Origin: Elmis aenea
Taxonomy: Eukaryota; Arthropoda; Insecta; Coleoptera; Elmidae
Reading direction: 5' to 3'
Length of the DNA stretch: 64,000 bases
NCBI GenBank assembly: GCA_947652605.1
Contig: OX393581.1
Span: 30,312,788-30,376,787, forward strand
Position numbers and translations under genes: made by a program
Shown: piece after piece, positions 45,872-58,981 of the stretch
How positions within the stretch are numbered: the first letter of the stretch is position 1
Layout of the letters: each line of letters begins with the position of its first letter
Notes under the pieces: model-generated
Told to the model about the DNA's origin: nothing
The model's input: only the letters and a program-made list of their open reading frames with translations
Database searches by the model: none

Positions 45872-46132
45872 TCAATATTTGTCGGTAACACTAGACTTCA
45901 ATTCTGTCGCACTTTCTGCTACAGATAAAATGAATTGTTCTTGAAGAGACGATTCTTCATTTTCATTGATTGAAATAACATCTTCTTCGTCAATATCAAA
46001 CTGTTGGCAACTAGCAAATAACATTATTTTGCAAATTTCATTTTTCGAGACTAGTCTAAAAAGTGTTTCTTTTTCTTCGCAAGCGAAATTTTGTAAAAAT
46101 TTATTAAGCGATATTATTGTTTCTTCTTTCGC
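45872..46132 (-). pseudogene. acidic open frame, possible exon or decayed gene fragment
   Basis: About 86 codons are open on the minus strand between stops, reading KFLQNFACEEKETLFRLVSK, then FDIDEEDVISINENEESS, and ending VTDKY. Composition is protein-like and acidic, but there is no clear acceptor or start. Not recognised. It could be the terminal exon of a gene or part of an old transposon. Confidence 0.25.
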
Positions 46133-47446
46133 TTATTTCTTCTTTTGTTGCAATAAGATAATAAAAAGCTCCTTAACGTAGAAAAAATAACTTTTTTTTG
46201 AGAACATTATTTTTGAATAGGTATGTTCAGAGTATCCGAATTTAACCTAGATTACTTTCAGAAGTACCAATTTTAAAGGCAAATTTAATAATCAACTTAT
46301 AATAAAAGGCTGACTCGCTAACTGTGACCTTTGTTTCTCTTTTGAAAATTTATTGGTTTGTTTATTATCGACAGTTGTAACAATGAACCACTAATGATTG
46401 TTTTAAGTGTAAATTTTACCAAAATTTTTATTAAACTGTTTACGCAATATGAGAATACTTGTCATTCCAAAAGTTGGGTTTGCAAATAAACCAAATCCTA
46501 GAAAGAATTCGGGTCGAAAGTGAGCTTTAAGTGTGACAAACTAAGTTAACCAAGTGAACGAACAAAACGTTAATGCCTTGATTTTGAAAAATAGTAGAAA
46601 AAAGGCCGAGTCCCCATCCCTGAGAAAAATCAAAGAATACTGAAAGCAATTTAAAGAACACAGTAACAGTATGGAACAACAGAGATTACAAAAAATGACA
46701 GTATAAACCAAAAAAAAAAGAAGAAAAGTTGAGAAATGAAGAAAGGCGCACTTTTTCTCAACATTTTTGTATTTGCGCCCCACTTTACTGTATAAAATTT
46801 ATTGTGCGGTATTTTTCCATCTCAGTTTTTATTGGCCCCCGCTCCTCTTGTCTGCCAAAACCCTTAATTTGTTTTATTAATTTTGCCATCCATAGTATGA
46901 AGAACGTACTGTGATCGTGAAAATTTTCAAATTCCAGATTTCGACGGATGTACACGTTTTGAGGTTTCCTTAACCCGTTTTCTCTATTTTCGCGATGACG
47001 TCCGTGTGTGATACGTGCCAGATGTTAAAACTTTAAATTTTTGACATTAGTTATCGATAGAGCCTTTAAAGTACACGTATATTACCAATTGCGTGCATTT
47101 ATTTGATTTTTGAAATAATAACTAACATACAGTGTGTTTAACGTTTAACCTGTAACCTTAATCCTAAATTACATGAAAAAGGTAATAGATAAAAAAATAT
47201 TGTTTATGTAGGATTGTTAGTGTCAGGGTTTGTAAAAAAACCTTATAACTTATTTTGGTGAAATTTAAAATTACGAAATTATTTAAAATTCAAAATTTAT
47301 AATTTTTTTTTAAACGCTTCCAACAATTTCTTACAAATTTTAGTATGTTATAGAGTTTATTTTTCTTAGTAACATGCTAATTGTCTCAACTTTTGAATTT
47401 CCGTGAAAAAAGTTAATTTATTTTTTAAGAACGTTGTGGTTGTTCA
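46133..47446. other. intergenic sequence, nothing recognised
   Basis: Only low-complexity frames. No paired repeat ends identified. Confidence 0.4.
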
Positions 47447-49421
47447 GATGTCATCAGGGTCTACTACACAGGTTGGGACTAGTTCCGTGAATTATCCGAA
47501 AGATGGCGATAAGTCTAAGAACCAGCGTGCACAAGGCTCAATCTTGATTCTGAATAATAGTCAACGAGAATTACAAAAAATTCGCAGCCTCCCAATTTAA
47601 TCAATCAGTGGATGTATATAATAATGCTTTACCCGAATCTTTAAGCTATTTTTGTTCAAAATTAAGATCCCAGTTAGTGCACGCCAACTTCATTCATAAT
47701 CCACCCAGCTACTTGCCTTGCTACTTATATGACTGTCCCAATTCCAAATTTTTCATTGTTGTGAGCAGTGAGAATCAGCTGTCAAATAGTACATCAGGTG
47801 GCGCCCTCAGTGATTTATTTTAAATGTCATTTATGTTTAAAAATATCATGTTAATACTAATAATGTCAGTTAATGTCCAAATTAAGAAAAACTCATTAAC
47901 TATTTTCATGAATAGTTATAACAATTATCCTGTATGATTTAATTCGCAATTGTCACAGAGTTTGAAAAATGTATAAATATTTTTTAGCAAAGCAACAAAC
48001 CTGTCCAAAAATTGTGAGGTTGGTAAAGCACATATTTATCTCACAATCAGGAAATTTCCCATAAGCGAAGTTGATTATTGTTGATTATTTTTAAGGACAG
48101 ATAATTATAATTAAAGTCCAAAGTTTAATGGAAATACTAGAAGAATTATGTGACTCACTGTCAAAATTTAGTTATTGATATACTTCATAGGGAGCGCTCA
48201 GTTGATGTACTTTTTGACGTTTACCTAGGAACGACGTTTATGGTCGATTCGGACCACGGTCTACTACACAGGTTGGGAAACTCCCATATAAAACCGACTG
48301 AGGTCGGTAACTAGTTCTGTAATTTATCCCAGAGATGGCGATAAGTCTAAGAACTATTCGCCGTAAATTATCGCTAGATGGCGGTAAGTCTAAGAACCGG
48401 TTCGTGCACAAGATTTTTACATAGTCAGCGAGGTTTATGAGCTTTCACTTAAAAAATTCGCAAAATTCGAATTTAATCAAGCAGAGGATGTGTCCAAAAA
48501 TGTTTTAACCGAATTTTTAAGTCAGTTTTGTTCAAAATAAGATTCCACCCAGTGTAAGCAGAGGTTCTTAAACTTATCGTCATCTAACGGATTTTTATGG
48601 CAAATGGTTCTTAGACTTGTCGCCACCTAGCGGAAATGTATGTCAAAAAGTTCCAGATTTTTTGACAGGCTTCCTAAGCTGTGTAGTAGACCGTGATTGG
48701 GACCAAGGATAGTAAACTATTAGGATGGCACGAAATTCATAAACATATTGATGACGAAAGAGTGATATTAATAATGTCAGCCATGACGTCGTACAAATGT
48801 CATTTATAAAGTGACAGATGTGTCATACGTCACATATTTCTTAAACGTTTTTAATCGACCCATTTGGTTTGTAAGAAACCTTATCTTATGTGGCAATGGA
48901 ATTAACAAGAACGTATTAACAACAAATTTATTTTTGGTGAGTTGTTATACATGGGCGTCCGCAGAAAATTTTCCAGGGGGGGCCAAAGCATGGGGACAAA
49001 TAATATTTATAATACTCGATTCCAGGAGGGACAAGTGCCCCGTTTGCCCCCGGACCCCCATGGCTGTTAAATTAATATTATCTAGCTACACTTTGGAACT
49101 TGCCATTCAATATAATATCTAAGACATCGGTTTAAACATTTTAGCGTTATTAATGACGTCACTTCCGGATAGCTCAGTAATACATCAGTCTTATAGGAAT
49201 AGGCCATCCTATTCAGTTTAGTATCCTTGGATTGCCACGACCATATAAGCAGCGGAGCGAATTATGAATGAAGTTGGCCATGCCGGTTCACAGACCTCGC
49301 CATCTAGCAAAATTTTATGGAACGGTTTTTAGACTTATCGCCATCTAGCGGAAATTTATGTCGAAAAGTTCCCGATTTTTTTACAGACTTCCGAACCTGC
49401 GTAGTAAACGGTGTATGTCAT
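47447..49421. mobile_element. CAGGGTCTACTACACAGG element with nested relative
   Basis: The element spans 47455-49413, from CAGGGTCTACTACACAGG to CCTGCGTAGTAAACGGTG. The flanks gatgtcat and tatgtcat (7 of 8 identical) suggest an 8-bp duplication. Near both ends it carries copies of a unit like AGATGGCGATAAGTCTAAG, in opposite orientations. A shorter element of the same family is nested at 48255-48695. Small open frames inside show no recognisable protein. Confidence 0.7.
48247..48703. mobile_element. nested CACGGTCTACTACACAG element
   Basis: It spans 48255-48695 with 17-bp perfect inverted ends CACGGTCTACTACACAG. The flanks attcggac and attgggac form an 8-bp duplication with one mismatch (a 9-bp reading is also possible). 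The interior repeats the AGATGGCGGTAAGTCTAAG-type unit, inverted between halves. Confidence 0.75.
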
Positions 49422-51089
49422 ATACACAACTATCCTTGATAAACACGCGCATAAAACGTCATTAACATTAACGTCATGTTGACAAACGTCATTTACAAAA
49501 ATGAGGTTAATAACGGCCTGGAGCAGTATTTTAGTATTTAGAACTTTTTATACCCACAAATACACAAAAACAATCGAAGATACACACAATACATTTATGG
49601 CGAAAGCCATTTGGTGGCCCACCAGTTTATATTAACCGACTTTGGACTGAGTATTATTATTATTATTATAATAATGTGTTTGTTAGTATCTTTTTTGCTA
49701 ATATGAACTTAAAAACACATTGAAATCCAGAACACTAGTTATTAGGCTTACTAAGAACCTATCGTATGTGTGACTGCTGTCATTTTCAGTAAGTATTTTA
49801 TGTTGTTTTTTGTGCTATTTTAATAAATAGTTTTGCTTTCGATTTTTAATTTTCTTTGCCCCACCCTTGGCGGACACGCCCCACAGGTTGAGAATCACTC
49901 GCCCAGTCCTTGAAGTGATGAAGGAAGACTTCTTGTAACTTTAAATTGACGACTCATGGTTGACGATATAACTCCAAAATTGTCATCAATTTTTCTTCTT
50001 AGTCACTAATCAAAAAATTAAACATGGGGAAGTACTTCAACTCTTTATTTAATTTCAGAAATAGGAAGGTATTTAGATAGCTATAGGAAAACTCTATTAT
50101 ACTAAATCAGAAAGTTGATTCCAATTCATATATGTATCATAAATTGTTAAAAAATATCTTTTACACATTAACAATTAAAAATTTTTGGTTTACAAATCTA
50201 ATTAAAAGCTTTACAAACAGTTTATTAAGAGTTGGCATAGTCCCAAACCACTATAAATAATTAATAATAAACAAAGCTGACACCTCCACAATAGTTAAGT
50301 AAAAATATATAACAATATTAAATTTTTTTTTTTTCATTTCATGTCGCACAACCCATTAAAGATCAAATAAGACTAGGATGGATGATCAGTTCAATTTTGT
50401 CATAGTAAACCCACAAAAAAGGGTTTTATAGTACAACACAAAACTAAAATTGTACTCAAAACCGATGTAGCAAAAATGAGTTGTAGCAACATATCAATGA
50501 TAAATTTTAAAGTATTTGAAATTTTTTTAATTCACTGTACAATTCTCGAATGTAATCATTGTTGAATCCGGAAAAATCAAGAAAAACTGGGATATTCAGT
50601 TACCCTAAACAAAACAATATTTGGCTTTTGAGAAAAACTGCGACTGATCGTTAAGTCATAATTTCATTTTAAGTAAACTATTTGGCCCCTGTAGGAATAA
50701 CTAAGACTTCCCTTATTTTGAATCTTTTAGAAGGCGCATTAAAAATGTTCAACTTACCCAACTAAACTAACTTAAGATGCAGATAATGTAATCTGTGAAT
50801 GAAAATATTACAACGTCGATGTTGGCAGCAATCTGAACAAGTTTTGATTGATTGTCGATAATATACATTTTGGCTGATGAAGTTCGAAACTTTGGCATTT
50901 TTAATATGAATCAGAATCCATTTCCTGATTAGCTAAAGATCGCTAATATCCTGTCACTTAACAGTCATCTAGTCATACTTAATTTACACTTTGTACATTG
51001 TCAAATATTTATCATTATATCACAAAACTACAGCCATATTGGCATATTCTAGTTTCACTAAGTATAAAAATATTGCCCCTGTAATTATA
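49422..51089. other. intergenic sequence with a solitary hAT-like end
   Basis: GGTTGAGAATCACTCG near 49888 resembles the right end of an hAT element, without a partner found. There is a short ATT microsatellite near 49655. Otherwise nothing recognised. Confidence 0.35.
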
Positions 51090-52275
51090 CTGGGTGGTCC
51101 AAATAACACAAACACCATCATAACTCATTATTAGTGCTGATGATGACATTACTAATTAACTTCTTTTCAAATAAACAAATGAATCTGTTTTAATAATAAA
51201 CTAAAAATTCAGTTTACATTTTTTTTAAATAATAAGGGTTTTAGCCAATGAGCTATTCAAATTTCTAATGATTTCTTGGTTTCTTCTTACTTTAAAAATT
51301 ATGTGGGCAATTTTCAAATACTATTTAAAGCGGATTCAGTCTCCCAAAATTAACCAGAAACAGATAATAAATATCCTAATATCCCTAAAGTTTGAAGCCT
51401 GAAATTTGCATATAGAATCCAACAAATACTTATTGCTTGAATTTTTTTTATTTAAATTCATTTTTTTTAATGCAGTTGATTTCACCAAAAAAAAATTAAG
51501 CAGGTGATGATCATAAATTTCACTGTAAAAACATATTCACACTTAAAATGGTACAAAGTTTGTATATGAAGAAAAATCCTTTTGAACCCCATTAGTTTTT
51601 AAAAAATTTTATATTAATTTGTTTACTGCAAAATAGAAAAATGTTTAAACCAATTTGTCCGCACTAAAAACTCCTGAACTCTTATTTTTATGGAGTTATC
51701 CAAGTATATTATATGGTTAAACGTTAAGAGTTAAAAAAAAAATCAAACAACATTCACTCTTTAAAAATCCACTGTTTAAATAACTTTAGATTAATGGTGT
51801 GAGAAAATAGCTGTATGGCAAATTTCAACCCTCTAAATTGTTATAAAATTATTTTTAAAAAAAACTGTAATCCCACCCTTAAAAGACTAAAGCTTCCTTA
51901 AAAAGTATATGCTAAACGTTTTGTATTCAAATAAAAATAGAATTCACCTGCAAAAGTTTGTGGGTATTATTATAAAACACTAACAAGAAAACGGCAAAAA
52001 TTTAAGGTTTAATGTTTTTAAGACAAAACATTTTCTCTTATGTCTAATTTATTGTTGCCACCAAGAACTAACTGAACCAAGACCATCGTCTTTTAAGCAT
52101 TTAATATTAAATCATGTATGTCAATTAGCACACCATGCAAACAGGTCATGTTCCACTGAAATAGTTTACTATATTTAATGCGAAACGATAACGCTTTTCA
52201 GTTATCGAAAATTTTAGATTTTCAGTTTAATCATTATAAACTGATATAAAGTGAACATGTTACTTAACCACCCAG
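51090..52275. mobile_element. TA-flanked CTGGGTGGT element with short ends
   Basis: TA-CTGGGTGGTCCAAATAAC on the left and ACTTAACCACCCAG-TA on the right form short inverted termini, a variant of the CAGGGTGGT family. No transposase frame. Confidence 0.55.
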
Positions 52276-52615
52276 TATATCTGTATTTAATCATTATATA
52301 GAATTACAAATTATGATTTAGGAAGAGGAAACATTGTAGACATAACAAGTCTTTACAAAATGCAACTGAATGATTCTGGAACTCAACAATTATCAACTTT
52401 TATATAAATTACATTACAAAACACGCTCTATGACATATGAATGTTAATTATGCAATGTGAGTCAACAGTGATGGTGGTCTTTATAAATAATGCAAAAGTA
52501 CAATATAATTTTTTAAAAAACAACACATAAATATAAAATACAAATTTAAAAACAACAGGAAATAAGGCAATTATACCCCTAAATTTACAAAAAAAATAAT
52601 CAAATGAAACAAATG

Positions 52616-55600
52616 CTACTTAATATCGATATTTTCTTCAGGGCTATCATCATTCACTTCAACCTTAGCACATCTGGTAGACAAGTCTTCATATGTTTTC
52701 CCGTGCAAAAGGCAAATAATAACTACTGTCATATTGTCGCAACCTAGGCCAGCCATTTGACAATCGGGGGCTAGACAACGCATCATGAGACTTTCACATA
52801 TCTCTTCCGGTTCAATCCCAGCCGCAATATTTTCTCTAACATACGAAACTACTTCTTCATTTGTCATCACGTCCCAAATTCCATCACAAGCTAACACAAT
52901 AAATTCCCAGTCTGCGGTTATCGTTCGTACTTCTACATCGGGATAGGCTAAAAAATATATAACCAAAAATTAAACTCATTTTAACATTTTAACTGCTTGC
53001 ATGCTTTATAATAAGAGTTTACTTGCAAGAGATTTCAAGAAACACTCGAATCTCATTACTAATGTACAGGGTGGTCCAAATTTAATGAGATTGCATGGGT
53101 ATCTCGTTTAATATTTAAGATAGAGAAACGATTAAATTACCAAAAATGTACAGTTTTTTGAGACAAACTCAGAGCCGTTTTCAAAAATATTCTATTATTT
53201 CCGGTTTTCGAGTTATTGAATAAAAAGTGTTTTTTTTTTTGTCATATAAATAATGTGTCATATCTCTGTTATTGTAAATATCGAAAATATTTATGAAGAT
53301 TATTTTTAGATATTTTTATGTTTAATTTGATTACACTAAAAAAACAAAATTACTCCTGCCGTTAAAAAGTTATGACACAAACTTATCTTTTTTTAAATGG
53401 GAGCAATAGTTGGCTGTGACCTATTTAAATTCCTTATTTTTTTCTCATTTCAAATATATAAGGGTTGATGTATTTATTTTTAGTAATACGCAAGTTACGA
53501 AGGTTTTTTAGTTTTTTGTTTTAAGAAAATCATAGGCTGTGAAAACAAAAAAAAAACAAGGTGTAAAACCTTATAAAACTCATGTGGTACAAATTACCAA
53601 GTTTTTTAATTTGCTGGTGAGATAAACATTAAAAAAATTTGAACATAAGATAAACAGCAATATACTACATTACTGCTGACTCCGACTATGCTGTTGTTAT
53701 CTTATGTTCAAATATTTACAATGTTTATCTCACCAGCAAATTAAAACACTTTGGTAACTTGTACCACATGAGTTTTATAAGGTTTTACACCTTTTTTTTT
53801 TTCCACAGCCTACTGTTTTTCGTTACAAAAAAAAACTAAAAAGACCTTCGTAACTTGCGTATTATTGAAAATAAATACATCAACCCTTATATATTTGAAA
53901 TGAGAAAAAAATAAGAAATTTAAATAGGTCATAGCCAACTATTGCTCCCATTTAAAAAAAGGCAAGTTTGTGTCATAACTTTTTAACCGCGAGCATAAAT
54001 TTTTTTTTTTTAGAATAATCAAATTAAACAAAAGTATCTAAAAATAATCTTCATAAATATTTTCGATATTTACAACAATAACGGAGATGACATTATTAAT
54101 ATGACAAAAAAAAAACACTTTTTATTCAATAACTCGAAAACCGGAAATTATAGAATATTTTTGAAAATGGTTCTGAGTTTGTCTCAAAAAACTGCAAATT
54201 TTTGGTAATTTAACGTTTCTCTATCTTAAATATTAACCGAGATACCCACGCAATCCCATCGAATTTGGACCACCCTGTACAATAAAAAAGTTATTTAAAA
54301 AAATATATATTGGCATAAAACTTACTATGATATTAAAATAAACATTCTCAGATATATAATTTTTAACAACGTACATTAAAAATATCAACTTTTATAAACA
54401 AGCCTGTTTTATTATAATGTACAATTTTTATTATATCAAAATAGACAAAAAACAATTCTTCGTGTGGAAACCTACTTCATTTTATGATGCATTTTATAAA
54501 AAAGAATTTTTAAAAAAAGTTGAGAAAAATTGGGGATTATATAACTGAGGCGTCCTAAGACCTACAAAGTTGCATAATTTGGTGCTGTTTCGAATCTGAA
54601 AAATTTATCAACTACGAGTTATTCAGAAAAAAACTTAATTGTTTTCTAATTTGTTTTTTAGAGCTACACAAAAAATTTCAATCCTTTTTCAAGCAACTTT
54701 TTATTCTCTATAGGCTACTTAAATTACATTTTTGCATAAAAATGTGGTTGTAGAATTCTTATAAAAATTATTACGGTTTCCAAATTCCCGACATTTTGGA
54801 ACCTTCAGAAAACGGCAATGAGAAATTATATTTCTCAGGATGTCTTAATTCTCGGGAATTTCCGAATAATTCTGATAGCCATGTGATAGCTGATGTTGGT
54901 GTCCCTCATGCATATCTGCCGGCGTTTTTTGAAACTACCCCTGGAATTTGTTTCGGCAGTGCTGGCAAAGTAACTGTTGGATCGCGATAATAAGTAAACA
55001 TTTCTAAGAGATACATTGATGATTATAAATTTATTTCCCACTATGGGTACGAATGGGTTCATTGAGCAACTTTCCCGATTCTCGGGATTTTCCAACTTTA
55101 TTCCAGATTCAGGATCAGGAAATCGTTAAAAGCGAGAACGGGCGGGAGGGGGTCCTCGCCCGGAAACACTACAAATGATATAACTTACTTCTACTAACAG
55201 ATCAATAACTTAAAAATTAGTTGCAACAAAAATACAGGGTAACGTTCGTCCTTATTTCTAAATTAACAATTTTTAAAATTTTGTTACATTTTAGTTATTT
55301 TTATTTTTTTATGGCAAAGTTATTTTAACAGTAATCAGGAACTGTGATCAAAACGAAAACGATAAACAAAATTAACCAAAATTTTGATAAGAACCAGAAC
55401 GGAAACACAATCAATATTTTAATTATTCATTCAAGATTGAAAACGAAATAAATAATTTCTCCTACCAATTTTAAGGGGTTTTACCACTATTTAAATTTTA
55501 TGTATTCAAGTCCCTGTTCACAATGTACGTAAGACATAGTACGTAAAACGTCGTAAGTAGCTAAGCACATCAACATCAATTTAAACGTGGAAGGTTGTTT

Positions 55601-58528
55601 ATCAAATTTCACTATCAGTGCCAGCAAAAATAATTAATTTGAAAAATTAAAAACATAGATACTTCACTTTGTTTAACAAATATTAAAGTTGTTGCAGTAA
55701 ATTATTGAAGCAGATGCTTATCAGACTTGCCTAGTTTTTACGTAAAAATTACGTTCATTGTGAACACTTACGACTACTATGTATATGTACTAAAACTAAC
55801 GATTACGCTCATCTTATCTACTAAATTCGTTTTACGTATTAAGTATTAAGTACTACGTTCACTGTGAACAAGGACTAAAACAAATGGTTTCATTTTTCTC
55901 AGTGCATATTATTGGATGAAATTCGTGTGTAAATTTTCATTAAACAAATCAAGTTGAGTTTTTACACCTGACGGAACAATGTTATCCTAAATTAAATGCA
56001 CTTATTTCATTCTAAAATATGCCGTACATAAGGATCGATATCCCAAATATCGCAGTTTATAATTTTAGCGGTGGTCCAACGATTGCTAAATACAAAAGCA
56101 AGAATGTAAATGGACTTTATAGCTCATCAAAAACATTTTACTTCTATTTCTGATTAGTACAAAATAACCATGCCACATTTGTTTTTATTTAAAGTCGAAC
56201 TATGTTTATTTACAAACTATTACATATGAAATATTTATCATCTGGATAATCGAATACTTGAACAATCGATGTTTTATCGAATTAATGTCAATGGGGTTAC
56301 AATTGGTACTAACCGTTATTAGTTCTGGTTCACAAAAAAACAAAACAAAATTTTGTAGGTGGAAACATGAAGCACGAAAACGAAATAAATAAAAATCTCT
56401 AATTATGGATTTGTTGTGGTTATTTAAAGATCCCCATATTAAGCGTCAAGTTTGGGACGACACCCTATATGTTAAAAACAATTTGACAATTAATTAATAG
56501 TGATTCACCTCAGCATGACTACAAGAAGATAAAAATTTATCTGAATGTGTGTTGCGTCATTATTTATACAACTATAAAATTCTTAAAACTCACTTGAGAT
56601 AATAAATTTATAAGATACACTTGACAAGTGAAAAGTACTGTGACACTGACATTCAACTTATACCTTAGACTTTGAAATAAAAAGACAAAGTTAATTACAT
56701 TAACTTGAAAAACAAAAAATTTGTGAAATAAATATATGAAATTATGTAATTCTAAAACCAAACTTTTGTTATTGTATGTTTTCTATAAAATAAAATTTAC
56801 TATTTTGGAATAAAATACAAGACAATACTAATAACGTAAAGAACAAAAATAAAGCTACATTAAAAACCATTGCCACAGAGTCGTGACCAAAACATCAAAT
56901 TTATCCAAACTGATTTTGAAAAGCTTTTCAAATGGTAACACTGCAAGAAGTTTCTTATGAACACAATTTAGTATCAAAAATTTTGTTATTCCACCCAAGA
57001 CTGTGCACAAATACAAAAATAATTAATTACTAATGCTACTTTACCTCGTAAAGATTGAAAATATATGATTTTGGCACTAAATACTGAAAGTTTATACCAT
57101 CCTTTATTGACAAGGATAAAAATATCAGAACTTTTTTAACAATCACCAACAAAAATAAACTAAAATTGTATATACAGTGGAATCTCTCATAGGCGGACAT
57201 CACTGGTTGCCGGTTGTATGTCCGCCTAATAGAAATAGGTAAATATTGCCTGCATACATTATATGTGCTAATGTACACTCTTTTCTGAGTTTTCTTTGTC
57301 ATAAACTTCAATCACTTTTAACTTTTCTCTTAACATTAACATCCGTCTCTTTGGCGCCATCCTTACTACACAACATTAACACACTATATAATCTTACAAA
57401 AAAAAATGTATTCTTTACTTTATTAGTTCAAAAACTAATGCCAACATAATAAGAACTGCCAGCAGGATGTAAAGTTACCAACTGTACAATTTTGGGGCGT
57501 TTTTATAAGAAAATAATATTACGTCCGCTAAACGCATGCCTTTTACTTGTGTCCGTATAAGAGAGATTTTACCATAAAAGGGAGGCAAAATGAGTGTTTG
57601 TCCGTTTAAAGAAGAGTCTGCCTAATAGAGTAATATTCATTGGAAGTATCAATATAAAAACGTCGGTTCCCGTAAAATTGTCCGCTTATCGGAGGTGTAC
57701 GTTAAAAGAGATTTCACTGTACACTAATTATAAATACATAAAAAATGCCAAAAATTTATAAATTAATTTTGTATTAACATACTAGAACAAAGTTTCACTT
57801 TATTCAAACTTTCCAAAATTATACAAATAAATTTCAATAAACGCTTGTGCATAAATTAAATTTTATACCACAGTTAACAAAAATGTTGTAAAAGCATATA
57901 AATTCTCACCTGTCACAATCTGTTCTTCTGGTTTTTTTCTATCATTCCGTTTAAATATAAAATCTCCCAATGCTCGTGACAAGGCTAAATTTCCATTAAC
58001 TCTATTACAGTCAACCCAACCACCTGCAGCTGTTATTCTGTCAAATTCGGTCTGCACATTTGGTTTATGATCTAAAGAAAGCAATTCTACTTCACCATTT
58101 ACACTTGCTATAGCTCTTGAATCTCCTACATTGGCACAAAACATTTTGTCAGCTTTGATAACCATTGTAACTGCTGTGCTACCAGCTTGTTCGTGTTTGA
58201 GGGATTCTTCGGTTAACATAACTTCATCAAATTCTAAAAATGCTTGTTTCATAGCTTCTACAATGTTTCCATCTTTGTATTCACTACGTTTTGTTACGTA
58301 TTTATGTAAGTGTTTGCCAGCATATTCGGCAATTTTTGCTCCTCCGTGTCCATCATAAACAGCAAAAAATGCTGTTCCTGGATCATCTGGAAGAGACAGG
58401 ATGTGTGTGTGTGAATCTTCCATATTTATCCTCCATCCTTGCATACAACTCGAGCCCACTCGAAACGACGAATTTTGACAACAGGCTGTATCCTTAACTG
58501 TCACGGGTTCTGATAATGTTTGACCCAT
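52616..58528 (-). CDS. Ppm1: PP2C-type protein phosphatase, Ppm1-like
   Basis: Metal-dependent Ser/Thr phosphatase of the PPM/PP2C family, 316 residues from exons 57910-58528 and 52616-52947. The phase-1 join reads IVT-A-YPDVEV. Metal-binding and conserved motifs are present: MEDSH (E37, D38), VYDGHGG (D59-G63), GSTA (116-119), GDSR (135-138), ALSRALGDF, ACDGIWDVMTNEEV (D228) and GCDNMTVV (D277). The start MGQTLSEP was preferred because MGxxxS fits N-myristoylation and insect Ppm1/PPM1A-like proteins begin this way; the frame stays open upstream to 58669 but reads like intron. Ppm1 assignment rests on remembered similarity of the N-terminus. The 4962-bp intron carries a 1.2-kb foldback element and a pogo-like MITE. 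It is divergent from lin-52, with 453 bp between the start codons. Confidence 0.92.
53067..54277. mobile_element. 1.2-kb almost fully palindromic CAGGGTGGTCC foldback
   Basis: CAGGGTGGTCCAAATTTAAT on the left and GAATTTGGACCACCCTG on the right, with TA at both sides. The arms can be followed nearly to the centre (ATTTCCGGTTTTCGAGTTAT, TTATGTTCAAAT and others), leaving a loop of only a few tens of bases near 53675. It lies inside the Ppm1 intron. Confidence 0.9.
54780..55140. repeat. dispersed repeat (ATTCCCGA / CTCGGG type), copy 1
   Basis: Matches 60535-60925 in order and orientation: TTCCAAATTCC, TTGGAACCTTC, GGCAGTGCTGGCAA, GAGRTACATTG and CGATTCTCGGGATTTT-type blocks. Diverged and non-coding. 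Its paired ends were not found in this copy. Confidence 0.6.
55141..57172. other. intronic sequence of Ppm1, nothing coding
   Basis: AT-rich, with one solitary CAGGGTAACG terminus near 55234. No exon recognised. Confidence 0.4.
57173..57721. mobile_element. pogo/Tigger-like MITE
   Basis: TA-CAGTGGAATCTCTCATAGG on the left and AAAGAGATTTCACTG-TA on the right are inverted. The interior has further GGCGGACA / TGTCCGCC pieces in both orientations. The size is 545 bp, with TA duplications, and no transposase. It lies in the Ppm1 intron. Confidence 0.8.
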
Positions 58529-58981
58529 TACTCTAAAACTAAAATATAGAATCAACTGTTTTTCCACAATAACTGAAAATCCAACCTCACTAAACGAGGT
58601 GATACTAATTGCTGGAAATTTGGATAGTACAACATCATTCAAATAAAAACCACAGATTTCGTTTGACAAGTAAAATACTGATTGTTATTATATTCTTGAA
58701 TGTGTCTTAGTTACTTACCACAAAAGTCCTTCTTCTACCCGTTTTATAAATAAACTTCACGTGCATATCTAATCATACTATATTTAGCATATATACGTAT
58801 TTATGCAGTATTTTTGGGCACGTTTTTATTAGAATTAGCACACCAATTAGTCATTTTTATTGATGCACGTCACGATATTACTAGTCGAGGTTAAATATGG
58901 GGTAAAGTGTGACCAACAGAATTTGCATTATTTGACAGACAACTGTAAATTTTCATTTTGAATGTTGGTTCTCTTGTGAAT
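58529..58981. promoter_or_regulatory. divergent promoter region of Ppm1 and lin-52
   Basis: The two start codons are 453 bp apart on opposite strands. On the Ppm1 side a likely 5' UTR intron is visible: donor GTAAGT at 58718 reading leftward, and acceptors TTTTAG or TTTAGAG just before the ATG. That places Ppm1 transcription start right of 58720 and leaves about 200 bp or less for a shared promoter. Confidence 0.55.

Noticed and set aside
46541..46783. 80-codon minus-strand frame rich in Phe/Leu
   Set aside because: Low-complexity AT-rich translation without start, splice or homology support.
52948..57909. Further PP2C exons in the intron
   Set aside because: The outer exons join in phase and reconstitute the full run of PP2C motifs; nothing exon-like was found between.
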